A DNA stretch of 9,822 nt from an uncultured Eubacteriales bacterium (GCA_934552695.1 CAKTER010000047.1:1-9822); one strand, 5' to 3'. Counted from the first letter of the stretch, positions 1 to 6,470 are shown. Notes: generated from the sequence alone by a model not told the origin. Program-made: numbers and translations.

Positions 1-165
1 GCAATATACAGATTAGATACCTTCATCCCATCATTATGCTCCGCTACGTACTTCTTTATCTCCTCATAAGTAGCCTTGCTCTCAGCCGCCGTTAAATCCA
101 TCTCGTCCATGTCAAGTCTCACATTCACATGATGCTTCGCTTCGTGGAGTTTGGACAATAAGCAG
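1..165 (-). other. AT-richer, possibly acquired 3' segment of rlmD (C-terminal tail module)
   Basis: Counting bases, 1-160 is about 44% GC (1-60 about 38%), while 241-360 in the same gene is about 66%. The change falls just where a standard-length RlmD would stop, after HVETVCLLS. The tail also uses codons such as TTA, AGA, ATA and GTA that are rarer in the body. The streptococcal rum (RlmD-family) gene is a known integration hot spot for integrative conjugative elements, so a tail brought by an element end is plausible. No recombinase or second att copy lies in the window, so this remains an inference. Confidence 0.4.
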
Positions 166-1499
166 ACCGTCTCCACATGCTGGGTGCGAGGGAACTGATT
201 TACAATCTTCATCCGCTCCGTATGGTAGCCCGCCTCCCGGAAGGCCGCCAGATCCCGGGCCAGGGACGTAGGCTTACACGAAACATACACAAACCGGGGG
301 ATGCCCATGGCCGCCAGCTTTTGAAGCGCCTTGGGCACCAGCCCTTCCCGGGGCGGGTCGATGACCGCCAAATCCGGCTTTTCCGGCAGGGTATCCAGCA
401 TTTTCAGCACGTCCCCGGCCACAAACTCCGCATTCGTAATGCCGTTTTGCTCCGCATTCCGGTTGGCGTCTGCCACCGCTGCCTCCCACAGCTCCACCCC
501 ATACACTTTTTTGGCGTTTTGGGCCAGCAGCTGGCCAATGGTGCCGGTGCCGCAATACAGGTCGTAAATCACCCGACCGCTTTCCGCCCCGGCATAGTCC
601 CGCACGGTTTGGTACAGCACCTCGGCCCCGCTGGTATTGGTTTGGAAAAAGGAGGTGGCCGTCACCCGGAACGAAAGCCCCAGCAGCTTTTCCACCAAAT
701 AATCCCGGCCAAAGAGCACCCGGCTTTCGCTGCCCAGGGCCACGTCGGCCACCCCATCGTTGACCGTGTGCAAAATCCCCACAATGTGCCCGGCCAGGGG
801 CAGGGCCAGTAATGCTTTGGCCCATTCCTCCACCGGCAGCTCCATTTGGGAGGTCGTCACCAAATTCAGCAGCAGCTCCCCCGTGGCCGAGCCCTTCCGT
901 ACCACCAGATGCCGCAGACTGCCTGTGTGCTGACGGCTGTGATAAAAGGGAACCTTCCGCTCCGCAAAAAAGTCCCGGGTTGCCGCCACAATTTGCCGGT
1001 AGTCCCCATCGATAAGGTTACAGGCCGAAAGGTCGGCCACCTCATAATAACTGTTCCGCTTCCGCATCCCCAGGGCCAGGTCCCCGCCGATGCCGGTATC
1101 CCCAAAGGAAAACTCGCACTTGTTCCGATACCCGGAAAGCTCCGGGGCGTTCACCGCTCCGTCATAGATATAGTCGGTAATCCCGGCGTTGGCCAGCAAC
1201 TCCCGCACCATCTGCTCCTTCAGCCGCAGCTCCTCCTCCGGCGGGGCCGTTTGGTAAATACAGCCGCCGCAAATCCCAAAAGACGGGCAAGGGCTTTTTC
1301 TCTCCCAAGGCGCAGGCGTCAGCACCTCCAGCGCCCGGCCCAAGGCCTGCCCTTTCCGCTTTTTCCCAATCTGCACCAATACCTCCTGCCCCGGCAGGGT
1401 ATAGGGCACCGTAACCCGTTCGCCCTCGTAAATCCCCTCGCCCTTACAGGGAAACCGGATGGTTTGTATGGTTAACCGTATCTGCTCGTTCTTTTTCAT
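1..1499 (-). CDS. rlmD: 23S rRNA (uracil-C5)-methyltransferase RlmD/RlmCD, partial (C-terminus beyond left edge)
   Basis: This is a SAM-dependent enzyme that makes 5-methyluridine in 23S rRNA. The reading frame is open from ATG at 1499 to the window edge (499 codons seen). The ATG has an AAAGGA ribosome binding site at 1506-1511, 6 nt away. An N-terminal TRAM-like region (about residues 5-60) is followed by the iron-sulfur cysteines C71, C77, C80 and C160. Then come the SAM motif DLYCGTGT, the VIDPPREGL motif and the catalytic motif VSCKPTSLARD with nucleophile C408. The normal family end is near HVETVCLLS (residues 441-449). Here the frame continues with an acidic, Asp/Glu-rich tail (DLTAAESKATYEEIKKYV, then KVSNLYIA) that is still open at base 1. 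The tail is about 44% GC against 63-70% in the adjacent body. I recall similar tails on some clostridial RlmD proteins. The family call is firm; the exact target uridine (U1939, U747 or both) cannot be decided from sequence. Confidence 0.93.
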   Translation of the reverse strand, partial: MKKNEQIRLTIQTIRFPCKGEGIYEGERVTVPYTLPGQEVLVQIGKKRKGQALGRALEVLTPAPWERKSPCPSFGICGGCIYQTAPPEEELRLKEQMVRELLANAGITDYIYDGAVNAPELSGYRNKCEFSFGDTGIGGDLALGMRKRNSYYEVADLSACNLIDGDYRQIVAATRDFFAERKVPFYHSRQHTGSLRHLVVRKGSATGELLLNLVTTSQMELPVEEWAKALLALPLAGHIVGILHTVNDGVADVALGSESRVLFGRDYLVEKLLGLSFRVTATSFFQTNTSGAEVLYQTVRDYAGAESGRVIYDLYCGTGTIGQLLAQNAKKVYGVELWEAAVADANRNAEQNGITNAEFVAGDVLKMLDTLPEKPDLAVIDPPREGLVPKALQKLAAMGIPRFVYVSCKPTSLARDLAAFREAGYHTERMKIVNQFPRTQHVETVCLLSKLHEAKHHVNVRLDMDEMDLTAAESKATYEEIKKYVAEHNDGMKVSNLYI

Positions 1500-1539
1500 A
1501 AAAAATCCTTTCATTCCGGGGAAATTTCGCAAAAATCAG

Positions 1540-1569
1540 TTGAAAAACATTCCGGGTTTATGATATACT
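1540..1569 (+). promoter_or_regulatory. Sigma-A-type promoter with extended -10 for the S1-domain gene
   Basis: The -35 box TTGAAA is at 1540-1545 and the -10 box TATACT at 1564-1569, with an 18-nt spacer. A TG dinucleotide at 1561-1562 gives an extended -10 (TGATATACT). The start codon lies about 48 nt downstream of the -10 box. Confidence 0.75.
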
Positions 1570-1600
1570 TTTTCCATTCATTTATCTAGCATATTTTAAC

Positions 1601-1607
1601 AGGGGTG
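1601..1607 (+). promoter_or_regulatory. Ribosome binding site that fixes the S1 gene start
   Basis: AGGGGTG ends 9 nt before ATG 1617. The alternative GTG start at 1605 overlaps this element and would have no Shine-Dalgarno sequence of its own. Confidence 0.7.
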
Positions 1608-1616
1608 TTTACTGGC

Positions 1617-2036
1617 ATGGCGGAAAAAATTGAAGTCGGAAGCATTGTGGAAGGCAAGGTCGTCCGGATTAAGCCTTTTGGGGCCATTGTGGCCATCGAA
1701 AACGGGCCCTTGGGCCTGGTGCATATTTCTCAAATCGCCAATGTATTCGTACAGCGCATTGAGGACCATGTGAACGTAGGCGATGTGGTAAAGGTTAAGG
1801 TTCTTTCCATTGACCCGGAAACCAACAAGGTGGCCCTGTCCATCCGGGAGGCCCAGCCCAAGCCCGAAACGCCGCCGGCCCGGCCCCGGTACGAACGGAA
1901 GCAGAATAACTATGAGCCCCGGGATAACGGTCCCTCTGCCAACAGCGATTTTGAAGATAAAATGCGGGAATGGCTCAAGGCTTCCAACGAAAAGCAGGCC
2001 GGTATCAACAAGCGCAACAACCGCCGCCAGTCCTAA
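1617..2036 (+). CDS. S1-domain RNA-binding protein, YabR/CvfD type
   Basis: A 139-residue protein. Residues about 5-78 form one S1 (OB-fold) RNA-binding domain, with the typical VGSIVEGKVVRI, FGAIVAI, GLVHISQIA, VGDVVKVKVLSID and KVALSIREAQ segments. A low-complexity, proline- and charge-rich linker follows. The tail (SDFEDKMREWLKAS and a basic NKRNNRRQS end) resembles the conserved C-terminus of YabR-like Firmicutes proteins. These bind RNA or ribosomes and act in post-transcriptional or stress regulation; the exact role here is inferred. An in-frame GTG at 1605 would add four residues, but it sits inside AGGGGTG (1601-1607), which serves as the ribosome binding site 9 nt before ATG 1617, so the ATG is preferred. 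The gene is a single unit with its own promoter and terminator, and is divergent from rlmD. Confidence 0.88.
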   Translation: MAEKIEVGSIVEGKVVRIKPFGAIVAIENGPLGLVHISQIANVFVQRIEDHVNVGDVVKVKVLSIDPETNKVALSIREAQPKPETPPARPRYERKQNNYEPRDNGPSANSDFEDKMREWLKASNEKQAGINKRNNRRQS

Positions 2037-2063
2037 TCTTGGGCCAACGCTCTTCGCTCTGCC

Positions 2064-2087
2064 GCCCCGGTTCGCCGGGGCTTTTTT
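2064..2087 (+). terminator. Rho-independent terminator of the S1-domain gene
   Basis: GCCCCGG (2064-2070) pairs with CCGGGGC (2075-2081) around a TTCG loop, followed by six T residues (2082-2087). It lies 28 nt after the stop codon. Confidence 0.88.
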
Positions 2088-2128
2088 GCTGCCCCCCAGC
2101 TTTCTCTTTCCGACTTTCCGGTTCCATC

Positions 2129-2157
2129 AAAAAGGCGCTCCAAGGAGCGCCTTTTTT
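2129..2157. terminator. Bidirectional terminator between convergent genes
   Basis: GGCGCTC (2134-2140) pairs with GAGCGCC (2145-2151) around CAAG. Five A residues precede the stem (2129-2133) and six T residues follow it (2152-2157), so it works as an intrinsic terminator on both strands. On the minus strand it directly follows the rsfS stop codon (2158-2156). On the plus strand it backs up the terminator at 2064-2087. Confidence 0.88.
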
Positions 2158-2497
2158 ATACCTCCCGGGCGTCGCCCCACACCCGTTCCAGGCTGTAAAA
2201 TTCCCGTTCCTGCTTGTTAAACAGGTGGACGATGATGCTGCCGAAGTCCAGCAAAATCCAGGTGCCCTTTTGGTAGCCCTCGGAATGGTGCAGCTTTATC
2301 CCGGCCTCCCGGAACAGCCGCTCCTCTACCTGGTCGGCCATGGCCCGCAGCTGGGGCACACTGTTGCCGCTGCCAATCACAAAAAAATCGGCAATGTTGG
2401 AAAGCCCCCGCAAATCCAGCGCCCGGACGTCCTCGGCCATTTTATCATCCAATGCGTCCTTCGCAATCTCTACGGCTTTCAGTAAGTTTTCTGCCAT
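2156..2497 (-). CDS. rsfS: Ribosome silencing factor RsfS
   Basis: 113 residues, the normal size for RsfS (DUF143/YbeB/Iojap family). RsfS binds ribosomal protein L14 on the 50S subunit and blocks 30S joining, which lowers translation under nutrient limitation. Visible family signatures are DVRALDLRG (23-31), ADFFVIGSGNS (36-46), the RAMADQVEE helix (51-59), EGYQKG.W (73-80), LLDFG (82-86) and the C-terminal REFYSLERVWGDA. The ATG has AAGGAGGG (2507-2514) 9 nt upstream, overlapping the yqeK stop codon; the gap to yqeK is 15 nt. It is the last gene of the obg operon and is followed at once by the bidirectional terminator. Confidence 0.95.
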   Translation of the reverse strand: MAENLLKAVEIAKDALDDKMAEDVRALDLRGLSNIADFFVIGSGNSVPQLRAMADQVEERLFREAGIKLHHSEGYQKGTWILLDFGSIIVHLFNKQEREFYSLERVWGDAREV

Positions 2498-2512
2498 AAA
2501 ACCCGTCCCTCC

Positions 2513-3085
2513 TTATTGGGGTAAATATGGTTTGTAATAGTCATAGGCCTCGTCGGACAGGGGGTAGACCGCCAAGCCCCGGGCCTTTACATAGTCGATG
2601 GTTTGGGCCAGCACATAGGCCATAGCGGCATTTAGATTGGTTTGGGCCAGCGCCCGGGCCTCGGCCAGCCCCGGATGCTCCTCCCGCCCCGGCTCGATAT
2701 AATCCGCCAAATACACAATTTGCTCCAGCGGGCTCATTCCCGGCCGCCCGGTGGTATGGGAGCGAATGGCCGCCAACATGTCCTCGTCGGCCACGCCATA
2801 ATCCTGCCGGGCCACAAAGGCCCCCAAAAAGGGGTGAACCATCCCCGGCTGCCGGTCAAAAAACGGTTCCCAGGCCATGCCATAGCTTTCGCAAATCTCT
2901 CGCAGATGGGCCTTATCGGCGCACTTGGCGCAGTCGTGGAGCAGCCCGGCAGCATAGGCCTTGTCCGGGTCAACCCCATGAAGCCGGGCCAGCTCCCGGG
3001 CGGTATCCGCCACCGCCAGCGTATGCCGGTAGCGTTCCGGGTTTAGGTCCGCCTTTAGTTTTTTCTTCCAAGTTTCGGTGTTCAC
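2513..3085 (-). CDS. yqeK: HD-domain phosphohydrolase YqeK (probable symmetrical Ap4A hydrolase)
   Basis: 190 residues. The HD metal site is visible: H21 in RYRHTLAVA, H50-D51 in AGLLHDCAK, then HPFLGA, RSHTTGRPGMS and a late Asp in IVYLADYIEPGR. YqeK enzymes split diadenosine tetraphosphate (Ap4A) symmetrically into two ADP in Firmicutes; that role is taken from the family. The start is GTG at 3085: it overlaps the nadD stop codon as GTGA, and a GGGAGG site (3093-3098) stands 7 nt upstream. The frame stays open further upstream, but that part lies inside nadD and has no family resemblance. The LCP-family gene often found between yqeK and rsfS in clostridia is absent here. Confidence 0.93.
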   Translation of the reverse strand: MNTETWKKKLKADLNPERYRHTLAVADTARELARLHGVDPDKAYAAGLLHDCAKCADKAHLREICESYGMAWEPFFDRQPGMVHPFLGAFVARQDYGVADEDMLAAIRSHTTGRPGMSPLEQIVYLADYIEPGREEHPGLAEARALAQTNLNAAMAYVLAQTIDYVKARGLAVYPLSDEAYDYYKPYLPQ

Positions 3086-3684
3086 CGTTCCGCCTCCCGG
3101 TACAGTCCCTTTTCTCGAATATACTCCGCCACCGCCGGCGGCGTTAAATAGCGGATGGAACGGCCCTGCGCCACCCGTTCCCGCAGCTCCGACGAGGAAA
3201 CGTCCAGTGCCGGAGCCACCACCGTCCGAATGCGAGGATCCACGCATTCCTCCTGATATCCGGGCCGCTGTACCGTGACAAAGGTACACAGCTCCAAGAT
3301 ACGCTCCGGGTCCCGCCAGTCTGCCAAACTGTGAGCGGCGTCGGTACCGGTAATAAAAAATAGCTCCCCGGTATAAATCCGGCGTATCTCCTCCAGCGTA
3401 TCCACGGTGTAGGTTACCCCCGTCCGGGTAATCTCCATGGCCGAGCATACAAACCCCGGCCGTTCGGCAATGGCCAACCGTACCATATCGTAGCGGTTTT
3501 GGGGACTGGCCAAGTGTCGTTCCTGCTTAAACGAGGGGTTCCCGGCAGGCAAAAACACCACCCGATCCAGCCCAAAGGTCTCCCAGGCCGCTTCCGCCGC
3601 CAGCAAATGCCCGTAATGAACCGGATCGAAGGTACCCCCCATCAGGCCCACCCGGCGGCACCCCCGTAGCAGTTCTTCTTCCAA
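3082..3684 (-). CDS. nadD: Nicotinate-nucleotide adenylyltransferase NadD
   Basis: 200 residues. NadD adenylates nicotinate mononucleotide with ATP to give deamido-NAD in NAD biosynthesis. The nucleotidyltransferase signature GGTFDPVHYGHL (16-27) holds the HxGH motif at 23-26, and the C-terminal nucleotide-binding SSSELR motif is at 163-168. The segment that usually reads PPHK in NadD reads PSFK here (50-53). The start is TTG at 3684, with a purine-rich AAAGGGGGG (3691-3699) 6 nt upstream. A start closer to GGTFDP is conceivable because about 15 residues precede it, against the more usual 7 or so, but none has a better binding site. It lies 59 nt after yhbY and overlaps yqeK by the GTGA junction. 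Confidence 0.93.
   Translation of the reverse strand: MEEELLRGCRRVGLMGGTFDPVHYGHLLAAEAAWETFGLDRVVFLPAGNPSFKQERHLASPQNRYDMVRLAIAERPGFVCSAMEITRTGVTYTVDTLEEIRRIYTGELFFITGTDAAHSLADWRDPERILELCTFVTVQRPGYQEECVDPRIRTVVAPALDVSSSELRERVAQGRSIRYLTPPAVAEYIREKGLYREAER
3093..3098 (-). promoter_or_regulatory. Ribosome binding site deciding the GTG start of yqeK
   Basis: GGGAGG on the minus strand lies 7 nt before GTG 3085 and within the last codons of nadD. It supports translational coupling of the two genes. Confidence 0.75.
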
Positions 3685-3743
3685 GCCCTTCCCCCCTTTG
3701 CACCGTCTCCCGGTTTGCTCTATTGTTTACTTCCAAACCCCGC

Positions 3744-4037
3744 TCAGCCCTTCGGCAGTTCAATCACCGGTTTTTTGGCTTTCCGGTACAGCACCAGCCG
3801 GCTGCCGATAACCTGCACCACCTCGGAACGGGTCCGTCCCGAAAGCATCTCTGCCGCTTCCCGGGCCGAAAGCAGGCAATTATCCAGCACCCGGGCCTTA
3901 ATCAGCTCCCGGGCGGCCAAAGCGTCGTCCATGGCCTGCACCAGCTCCGGCGTGACCCCGGCCTTCCCCACCTGAAACAGGGTGGGTAACCCGTTGGCCA
4001 TCCCCCGCAGGGCGGCCCGCTGCTTACTTGTCAGCAT
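3744..4037 (-). CDS. yhbY: CRM-domain RNA-binding protein YhbY/YqeI
   Basis: 97 residues forming a single CRM domain, the usual size. The start LTSKQRAALRG, the GKAG RNA-binding loop (24-27), then ELIKARVLDN and VVQVIGSRLVLYRKAKK match the family. YhbY associates with pre-50S particles and is thought to assist ribosome assembly, in line with its place directly after obg. ATG 4037 has a strong AAGGAGG site (4043-4049) 5 nt upstream. The gap from the obg stop codon is 36 nt. Confidence 0.93.
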   Translation of the reverse strand: MLTSKQRAALRGMANGLPTLFQVGKAGVTPELVQAMDDALAARELIKARVLDNCLLSAREAAEMLSGRTRSEVVQVIGSRLVLYRKAKKPVIELPKG

Positions 4038-4073
4038 ACTATCCTCCTTGGGCCAACACCGGCCCCTTTCCCG

Positions 4074-5354
4074 TTAATGATAGAACGTAAATTCCAGCCC
4101 GCAGACCCGCACGGTATCGCCCTCGGCCACCCCGGCCTCCTCCATGGCGGCAATAATCCCCTTTTCCCGCAAGTACTTTTGGAAAAAAGCCATGCCTTTT
4201 TCGGTCTCCAGATTGGTATAGCCCAGCATCCGTTCCAGCCCCGGGCCCCCGGCATGGAGCACCCCGTCCTCGTCGGGCTCCAACGTAAAGGGTTTCCGGT
4301 CCGCCTCGGTTTCCTGATACTCCTCGGTATAGTCCGCCGCAAAGGCAATCTCCCGGGGCGTTTGGGCCAGCTTTTCGGCAATCAGCGCCATCAGCGGGTC
4401 CAGCCCCTTGTTGGTGGCCGCCGAAATGGGCAGCACCGGAATGCCCTGCGGCTCGTAAGCCGCTTTCAACCGGGTCACATTTGCCTCCGCCTCTGGCAGG
4501 TCGGTCTTGTTGGCGGCAATAATCATGGGCCGCTGCAACAGCGCCGGGTCGTAGGTTTCCAGTTCCTTGTTGATTTTGGCCACGCTTTCCACCGGGTCGT
4601 CGCCCTCTACCCCGGCGGCGTCCACCACATGAACCAAAACCCGGGTACGGCGGACGTGGCGCAAAAAGTCGTGGCCCAGGCCCACGCCCTGGCTGGCGCC
4701 CTCCACCAGCCCGGGGATGTCGGCCAGCACAAAGTCCGGGCCATAGGGCCCCCGTACCACGCCCAAGTTGGGGGCCAAGGTAGTAAAGTGGTAGTTGGCG
4801 ATTTTGGGATTGGCGTTGGTCACCATGGAAAGCAGGGTGGACTTGCCCGCATTGGGCAAGCCAATCAGCCCGGCGTCGGCAATCAGCATCAGCTCCAAAA
4901 TCACATCGTACTCCCGGGCGGGCTTCCCGGGCTCGGCATACCGGGGCGCTTGCCGGGTAGCGGTGGCAAAATGCTGGTTGCCCCGGCCGCCCCGGCCACC
5001 GGGGGCCAGCACAATCCGCTGTCCCGGCTCGGTCACATCGGCCATAATTTTCCCGCTTCCGGCTTCCCGCACCACCGTTCCGGGGGGCACAGGGATGACC
5101 ACGTCCTGCCCGGCGGCCCCGGAGCAATTGGTTTTGCCGCCGTCCTGCCCGTTTTGGGCAAAAAAGTGCTGCTTGTAGCGATAGTCCATCAGGGTGCTTT
5201 TATCGGCGCTGCCCACAATCACCACATCGCCGCCCTTGCCGCCGTCGCCGCCGTCGGGGCCGCCATGGGTAATGTATTTGGCCCGGAAAAAGGACACGGC
5301 GCCGTTCCCGCCCTTTCCGCTTTTTACATGAATTTTAACGCGATCCACGAACAA
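4074..5354 (-). CDS. obg: GTPase Obg (CgtA/ObgE)
   Basis: 426 residues from the preferred start. Obg is an essential GTPase that binds the 50S subunit late in assembly and links it to growth control. The order is a Gly-rich OBG fold (about 1-158; KSGKGGNGAVSF, GGPDGGDGGKGGDV), a G domain, and a C-terminal OCT domain (about 341-426, ending GLEFTFYH). G motifs seen are GLPNAGKST (165-173), the TT of G2 (191-192), DIPG (212-215), NKTD (282-285) and SAA (311-313). The start is a TTG at 5354, giving MFVDRVKIHVK as in other Obg proteins, with AAGGAGGGG (5361-5369) 6 nt upstream. An in-frame TTG at 5381 would add nine unconserved residues containing the binding site, so it is rejected. First gene of the obg-yhbY-nadD-yqeK-rsfS operon. 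Confidence 0.97.
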   Translation of the reverse strand: MFVDRVKIHVKSGKGGNGAVSFFRAKYITHGGPDGGDGGKGGDVVIVGSADKSTLMDYRYKQHFFAQNGQDGGKTNCSGAAGQDVVIPVPPGTVVREAGSGKIMADVTEPGQRIVLAPGGRGGRGNQHFATATRQAPRYAEPGKPAREYDVILELMLIADAGLIGLPNAGKSTLLSMVTNANPKIANYHFTTLAPNLGVVRGPYGPDFVLADIPGLVEGASQGVGLGHDFLRHVRRTRVLVHVVDAAGVEGDDPVESVAKINKELETYDPALLQRPMIIAANKTDLPEAEANVTRLKAAYEPQGIPVLPISAATNKGLDPLMALIAEKLAQTPREIAFAADYTEEYQETEADRKPFTLEPDEDGVLHAGGPGLERMLGYTNLETEKGMAFFQKYLREKGIIAAMEEAGVAEGDTVRVCGLEFTFYH

Positions 5355-5360
5355 GGGGAA

Positions 5361-5369
5361 CCCCTCCTT
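5361..5369 (-). promoter_or_regulatory. Strong ribosome binding site deciding the TTG start of obg
   Basis: AAGGAGGGG on the minus strand stands 6 nt before TTG 5354. A strong site paired with a weak start codon is what sets this start, and it matches the conserved Obg N-terminus. Confidence 0.82.
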
Positions 5370-5420
5370 ATCACATCCCAAAGGAAGGGTCTTTCAACTT
5401 CTTCCCTTGGCCAAATTCCT

Positions 5421-5442
5421 CCGGAGGGAGCACCCCCTCCGG
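5421..5442. repeat. Inverted repeat (hairpin) in the obg upstream region
   Basis: CCGGAGGG (5421-5428) pairs with CCCTCCGG (5435-5442). A five-T run follows only on the plus strand (5443-5447), so it has the form of a terminator for plus-strand transcription. No plus-strand gene precedes it. On the minus strand it would lie in the region leading to obg, 67 nt upstream of the start codon, without a U-tract. I see no clear obg promoter in 5355-5480, so obg expression may rely partly on read-through from rpmA or on a non-consensus promoter. Confidence 0.6.
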
Positions 5443-5469
5443 TTTTTCCTGTTTCTCAAAAATGTGCCA

Positions 5470-5510
5470 AACCGAAAAGAAGGGGGCGGCTCGTTACCGG
5501 AGCGCCCCCT
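5470..5510 (-). terminator. Probable terminator of the rplU-prp-rpmA operon
   Basis: On the minus strand AGGGGGCG (5510-5503) pairs with CGCCCCCT (5488-5481). The stem is extended by CTC/GAG with one bulged base and a 7-nt loop, then TCTTTTCGGTTT. It begins 9 nt after the rpmA stop codon. The U-tract is interrupted, so termination may be partial. Confidence 0.7.
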
Positions 5511-5519
5511 GACTTGTTC

Positions 5520-5822
5520 TTATTCGGCCGCCGCTTCCACGGTTTCCACAGGATATACGGAAACCTGCTTTTTGTCCCGGCCCAGTCTTTCGTACTTTAC
5601 ACGGCCATCCACCAGCGCAAACAGGGAATCGTTGCCGCCGATACCCACGTTGGTGCCGGGGTGGATTTTGGTGCCCCGCTGGGTATACAGGATGTTGCCG
5701 GCCAGAACGAACTGCCCATCGGCCCGCTTCGCGCCCAGGCGCTTTGCCTTGGAGTCGCGGCCGTTCTTGGTGGAGCCAACACCTTTCTTATGAGCAAAAA
5801 ATTGAAGGTTTAACTGGAGCAT
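5520..5822 (-). CDS. rpmA: 50S ribosomal protein L27, with Prp-cleaved N-terminal extension
   Basis: 100 residues. L27 reaches towards the peptidyl transferase centre of the 50S subunit. The N-terminus [10 protein letters not shown] precedes the mature [14 protein letters not shown]. This LNLQFFA extension is typical of Firmicutes and is removed by the cysteine protease Prp, with cleavage expected after the FF pair (residues 8-9). The L27 core is complete ([42 protein letters not shown]). ATG 5822 overlaps the last 13 nt of prp, with AGGAGGT (5829-5835) 6 nt upstream inside prp. It is the last gene of the L21 operon. Confidence 0.98.
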   Translation of the reverse strand: MLQLNLQFFAHKKGVGSTKNGRDSKAKRLGAKRADGQFVLAGNILYTQRGTKIHPGTNVGIGGNDSLFALVDGRVKYERLGRDKKQVSVYPVETVEAAAE

Positions 5823-6142
5823 TTGCGCACCTCCTCTTTCAAAGTGATAAATTCCGAATAGGTTTGTTCCAGGGAAGAAAGTCCCAGGAACAGCGCTTCC
5901 AGCAGAAGCGCCGCTTTGTCATCCGCTATTTTCAAAAAGAAGTCCATGCTTCCCTCTTCGGTAGCGTCAACAGAAAAACCGGCGTCGGTCAATGCCTCGA
6001 TGGCGTTGACGGTGTTGAGGGTCAACACACTGACGGCAGCACACACAATGTCCTTGCCGTACTCCGCCGCACCGGCATGGCCCCGGACGGAAAACCCCAC
6101 GGGCTCCCCCTCGGGCGACCGGTAACACCAAGCCGTTAGCAT
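5810..6142 (-). CDS. prp: Ribosomal-processing cysteine protease Prp
   Basis: 110 residues, the family's usual size (formerly YsxB). Prp removes the N-terminal extension of L27, which is needed for functional 50S subunits. The catalytic pair is visible as H22 in VRGHAG and C34 in KDIVCAAVS. The Ser/Thr-rich helix ([15 protein letters not shown]) and the C-terminal [16 protein letters not shown] also match the family. Its substrate is encoded immediately downstream (rpmA). ATG 6142 lies 1 nt after the rplU stop codon and has no clear Shine-Dalgarno sequence (CCGGTAAA upstream), which suggests translation by coupling to rplU and a yield below that of the flanking ribosomal proteins. Confidence 0.96.
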   Translation of the reverse strand: MLTAWCYRSPEGEPVGFSVRGHAGAAEYGKDIVCAAVSVLTLNTVNAIEALTDAGFSVDATEEGSMDFFLKIADDKAALLLEALFLGLSSLEQTYSEFITLKEEVRKCSS

Positions 6143-6143
6143 T

Positions 6144-6455
6144 TTACCGGGTAATGCCTTCGATCTTCAGGCTGGTATAGGGCTGACGGTGGCCGTTCTT
6201 TTTGTGGAAGCCTTTTTTGGCCTTGTACTTGTAGATAACGACTTTCTTTTCCTTGCCCTGACCCAGAACGGTAGCGGACACCTTCGCCCCTTCTACATAG
6301 GGAGCGCCCACAACGGTCTCGCCGTCGCCGCCCAGCACCAGAACCTTGTCAAAAGCATAGGCGTCGCCTTCGTTAACGGCCAGCTTCTCCACGCGGATTA
6401 CATCGCCCTCAGCGACCTTATACTGCTTTCCACCAGTTTCGATAATTGCGTACAT
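6144..6455 (-). CDS. rplU: 50S ribosomal protein L21
   Basis: 103 residues, standard L21 length. It starts [14 protein letters not shown], the L21 hallmark, and ends with the basic [18 protein letters not shown] segment and LKIEGI. L21 binds 23S rRNA early in 50S assembly. ATG 6455 is fixed by the conserved N-terminus and by AGGAGGT (6464-6470) 8 nt upstream. The frame stays open for another 34 codons upstream, but that stretch is the 5' leader. First gene of rplU-prp-rpmA. Confidence 0.98.
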   Translation of the reverse strand: MYAIIETGGKQYKVAEGDVIRVEKLAVNEGDAYAFDKVLVLGGDGETVVGAPYVEGAKVSATVLGQGKEKKVVIYKYKAKKGFHKKNGHRQPYTSLKIEGITR

Positions 6456-6470
6456 TCGATTGCACCTCCT

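Noticed and set aside
1..1105. Suspicion that rlmD was broken, because shorter frames overlap it on both strands
   Set aside because: Translating the minus strand from 1499 gives one uninterrupted frame with all RlmD motifs to the left edge. It simply lacks a stop codon within the window.
1500..1600. Promoter for rlmD on the minus strand in the divergent intergenic region
   Set aside because: AT-rich segments such as TATCAT exist, but no -35 box at suitable spacing is convincing, so none is called.
3086..3448. Possible N-terminal extension of YqeK upstream of GTG 3085
   Set aside because: The upstream stretch lies within nadD in another frame, is Gly-rich without homology, and the GTG has a good ribosome binding site.
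4077..5813. Very long plus-strand open frame (578 codons) opposite obg and rpmA
   Set aside because: It is antisense to clearly recognised obg and rpmA, its translation is His/Gly/Pro-rich with no recognisable domain, and it has no ribosome binding site. It results from the high GC content and codon bias of the minus-strand genes.
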